A stretch of 6,106 bases of DNA, from NCBI GenBank assembly GCA_021297975.1, contig JAJTHO010000099.1, positions 1 to 6,106 of the forward strand. The letters run 5' to 3'. Each line of letters begins with the position of its first letter. The first letter of the stretch is position 1. Shown here one piece after another: positions 4,937-6,106 of this stretch. This stretch comes from Alphaproteobacteria bacterium (GTDB lineage Bacteria > Pseudomonadota > Alphaproteobacteria > JAJTHO01). Position numbers and translations under genes: made by a program. A model generated the notes under the pieces. The model was not told the origin of the DNA, made no database searches, and saw nothing but the letters and a program-made list of their open reading frames with translations.

Positions 4937-6088
4937 ATGACTGAACGCCCACACCACACAGACGCCACGCTTCTTGCTCAAAGTTTGGGCAAAATCGATG
5001 CAACAACAAACGGTATTGTTGCGGGCATTCACCCGGCGGTAACCTATCAGCGCACCGTCACCCCTGACGGCTATCTCCCCGGCACACTCTATGCGCGCGA
5101 TGAAAATCCCGGTTTTCATCAGGCAGAAGCCATGCTGGCGCAGCTGGAGCGTGCCGCCGACGGCATTGTCGTTTCCTCCGGCATGGCGGCGTACTCTCTA
5201 TTATTGCTGATGATGCCGCCCGGCAGCCACGTTATCGCCCCGCGCACCGCGTTTGTCACTTTTGGCCGTTGGCTGCGCGAACTCGCGCCGCGCTGGGGCT
5301 ATACCGCCGCGTTTTATGATAATGATAATTTAGAACAGCTCGAAGCCGCCTTAAAAGCACAAAAAACCTATGCCGTCTGGATTGAAACGCCCGGTAATCC
5401 GCTCTGGCCGCTCACCGACATCGCCGCCGCTGCCGCGCTGTGCCGCCAGTATGGCGCGAAGTTGATTGTTGATAACACCGTGCCGTCGCCGCTGCTCACG
5501 AAGCCGCTGACCCTTGGCGCGGATTATGTCATGCATTCGTGCACAAAATACCTGAACGGCCATCACGATGTGGTGATGGGGGCGGTGTTAACGGCGCAGA
5601 AATCCGACGAATGGACACTTGTGCGCCGCTTACGCAAAGACATTGGCGCGGTGCCGTCGCCGTTTGATGTGTGGCTGCTGGTGCGCGGGATGCAGACGCT
5701 GCATCTGCGGGTGAAGGCCGCATCCAGCAATGCGCTGGCGCTGGCGCAGTTTCTTGAGGCGCACCCAAAGGTTGAGCGGGTGCTCTATCCCGGCTTAACG
5801 TCGCATCCCCAACATGATTTGGCGCAGCGCCAGATGCACGGCGGCTTTGGCGGGATGCTGTCGTTTTGCGTGAAGGGCGGGCGGGAGGCGGCGCTTAAGG
5901 TGTGTCAACGCGTCACGCTGTTTAAAGTGGCAACGTCCATCGGCGGCACACTCAGCCTGATTGAGCACCGCCGCTCCATTGAGCCAGACACAGACAGCAT
6001 TCCGCAAAATCTCTTGCGCGTGTCGGTGGGGATTGAGGATGCGGCGGATTTACAAGCTGACTTACACGCCGCGCTCAGCGGGTTGTAA
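4937..6088 (+). CDS. PLP-dependent trans-sulfuration-family enzyme (cystathionine lyase/synthase-like)
   Basis: This 383-residue protein belongs to the Cys/Met-metabolism PLP family (cystathionine gamma-synthase, cystathionine beta-lyase, methionine gamma-lyase and relatives), cytosolic fold-type I enzymes. Visible landmarks: YARDENPGFHQAEAMLAQLE (52-71, with Y52/R54 of the phosphate-binding YxR), SSGMAA (80-85, PLP phosphate loop), VWIETPGNPLWPLTDI (147-162), VDN (178-180; D179 faces the pyridine nitrogen), HSCTKYLNGHHDVVMGAV (200-217; K204 is the Schiff-base lysine), SIGGTLSLIEHRRS (334-347) and LLRVSVGIED (359-368; R361 for the substrate carboxylate). The YARDENP and APRxxxxxxxRWLRE wording fits a less studied subgroup often annotated cystathionine gamma-synthase or beta-lyase. 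At the position normally Tyr over the PLP ring this protein has F106. The exact reaction cannot be decided, so no symbol is given. The ATG has AGGG (4926-4929) seven bases upstream. It lies 61 bases after rpmA and is probably its own unit. Confidence 0.88.
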   Translation: MTERPHHTDATLLAQSLGKIDATTNGIVAGIHPAVTYQRTVTPDGYLPGTLYARDENPGFHQAEAMLAQLERAADGIVVSSGMAAYSLLLLMMPPGSHVIAPRTAFVTFGRWLRELAPRWGYTAAFYDNDNLEQLEAALKAQKTYAVWIETPGNPLWPLTDIAAAAALCRQYGAKLIVDNTVPSPLLTKPLTLGADYVMHSCTKYLNGHHDVVMGAVLTAQKSDEWTLVRRLRKDIGAVPSPFDVWLLVRGMQTLHLRVKAASSNALALAQFLEAHPKVERVLYPGLTSHPQHDLAQRQMHGGFGGMLSFCVKGGREAALKVCQRVTLFKVATSIGGTLSLIEHRRSIEPDTDSIPQNLLRVSVGIEDAADLQADLHAALSGL

Positions 6089-6106
6089 GCTGTTGCCGCA
6101 CCAGCG

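Overview
The window looks like an ordinary housekeeping stretch of a GC-rich alphaproteobacterial chromosome. Four features point there: a plant/alphaproteobacterial-type glutamate-cysteine ligase (about 443 aa), a bL21 protein with a Lys/Ala-rich C-terminal tail, a UbiA of the ubiquinone pathway, and an rsmE/gshA block divergent from ubiA next to pmbA. This gene order is familiar to me from alphaproteobacteria by recall; no search was run. Order or family cannot be resolved. I see no mobile element, CRISPR array, tRNA or rRNA.

Layout. Positions 1-3117 are a leftward, tightly packed block read in the order rsmE (16S rRNA m3U1498 methyltransferase), gshA (glutamate-cysteine ligase) and pmbA/tldE (metalloprotease partner subunit, cut off by the left window edge). 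rsmE and gshA overlap through ATGA. gshA and pmbA are 8 bases apart, and the pmbA Shine-Dalgarno sits on the gshA stop codon. ubiA (3108-3968) runs rightward and its start overlaps the rsmE start head-to-head, so no intergenic promoter space exists between them. A 224-base leader (3969-4192) precedes rplU and rpmA (4193-4875, coupled, classic ribosomal operon). After 61 bases comes a PLP-dependent trans-sulfuration-family enzyme (4937-6088).

Functionally the genes cover rRNA modification and ribosomal proteins, glutathione synthesis, ubiquinone synthesis, sulfur amino-acid metabolism and peptide maturation/proteolysis. No new multi-gene system is evident.

The most unusual signal is a short DNA word, GGTAGT, often extended to GGTAGT(G/T)CC. 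By hand I count 16 copies on both strands, against about 3 expected for a random hexamer. They fall into two patches (1085-1575 and 4280-4933) plus one copy at 353. Thirteen of 16 are on the + strand although the host genes point both ways, they occur in all three reading frames, and three inverted repeats include the word or its core. This may be a genome-level signal (uptake, segregation or recombination type) or a local compositional quirk. It needs a whole-genome count.
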